Source: Pigoraptor vietnamica
Taxonomy: Eukaryota; Opisthokonta; Filasterea
Direction: 5' to 3'
Assembly: GCA_943704525.1 (NCBI GenBank)
Contig: CALSCQ010000004.1
Span: 1 to 14,183 of the forward strand
DNA length: 14,183 nucleotides
Shown here: piece after piece, positions 14,079 to 14,183 of the stretch
How the letters are laid out: each line of letters begins with the position of its first letter
How positions within the stretch are numbered: position 1 is the first letter of the stretch
The notes under the pieces: generated by a model
Database searches by the model: none
What the model saw: the letters and a program-made list of their open reading frames with translations, nothing else
Told to the model about the DNA's origin: nothing
Translations under genes and position numbers: made by a program

Positions 14079-14183
14079 TTACAAGCGCACAGGGGCTCAA
14101 AGGCGCACCGCATGCCGAAAGACTGAGTCGGACGCCTCCCAAGCATAGAGGGACGCACAGGGACCACGCGAGCACGGGAAACA

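Overview
The window looks like nuclear DNA of a GC-rich unicellular eukaryote. Genes are split by short introns (about 48 to 143 bases) with GTGAGT or GTAAGT-like donors, AG acceptors and CTAAT/CTAAC/CTGAC-like branch points. No operon, Shine-Dalgarno, tRNA or rRNA signal was seen. A DNMT3-type ADD zinc module, a cysteine-rich plus RS-domain protein and a secreted LRR/PAN/TSP1-like protein point to a protist with a fairly animal-like domain repertoire. I cannot name the lineage from sequence alone.

Layout. Positions 1-1460 are mostly weak, degenerate sequence: a possible exon leaving the left edge, a 43-bp tandem array carrying repeated splice-site consensus, and an F-box-like ORF remnant. 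Positions 1468-2709 (minus) hold a three-exon gene for an ADD-domain protein without a visible methyltransferase, containing one GC-AG intron. Positions 2710-4960 are intergenic: a small hairpin, a 36-bp minisatellite, and a degenerate minus-strand reading frame that shares a diverged block with the sequence near 650-750. Positions 4987-7835 (minus) hold a six-exon gene with a FAM76-like cysteine-rich N-terminus, a Pro/Gln-rich middle and a long RS-rich C-terminus interrupted by one in-frame TGA. Positions 7836-8289 are a divergent promoter region with a CA-rich microsatellite. From 8290 (plus) to the right edge runs a gene of at least 19 exons for a secreted protein: signal peptide, leucine-rich repeats at one repeat per exon, a Cys-rich cap, a PAN/Apple-like domain, a long uncharacterised Cys-rich and beta-rich ectodomain, and a TSP1-like module.

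The genes do not form an obvious pathway. The ADD and RS genes are probably nuclear (chromatin reading and RNA processing respectively). The LRR/PAN/TSP1 gene is extracellular and shares only a promoter region with the RS gene. The most notable signals are the exon-phase architecture of the ectodomain gene (ten consecutive phase-2 introns, then seven consecutive phase-1 introns), the ADD protein lacking a catalytic domain, and the in-frame TGA in the RS domain. All exon models are manual and rest on splice consensus plus frame continuity.
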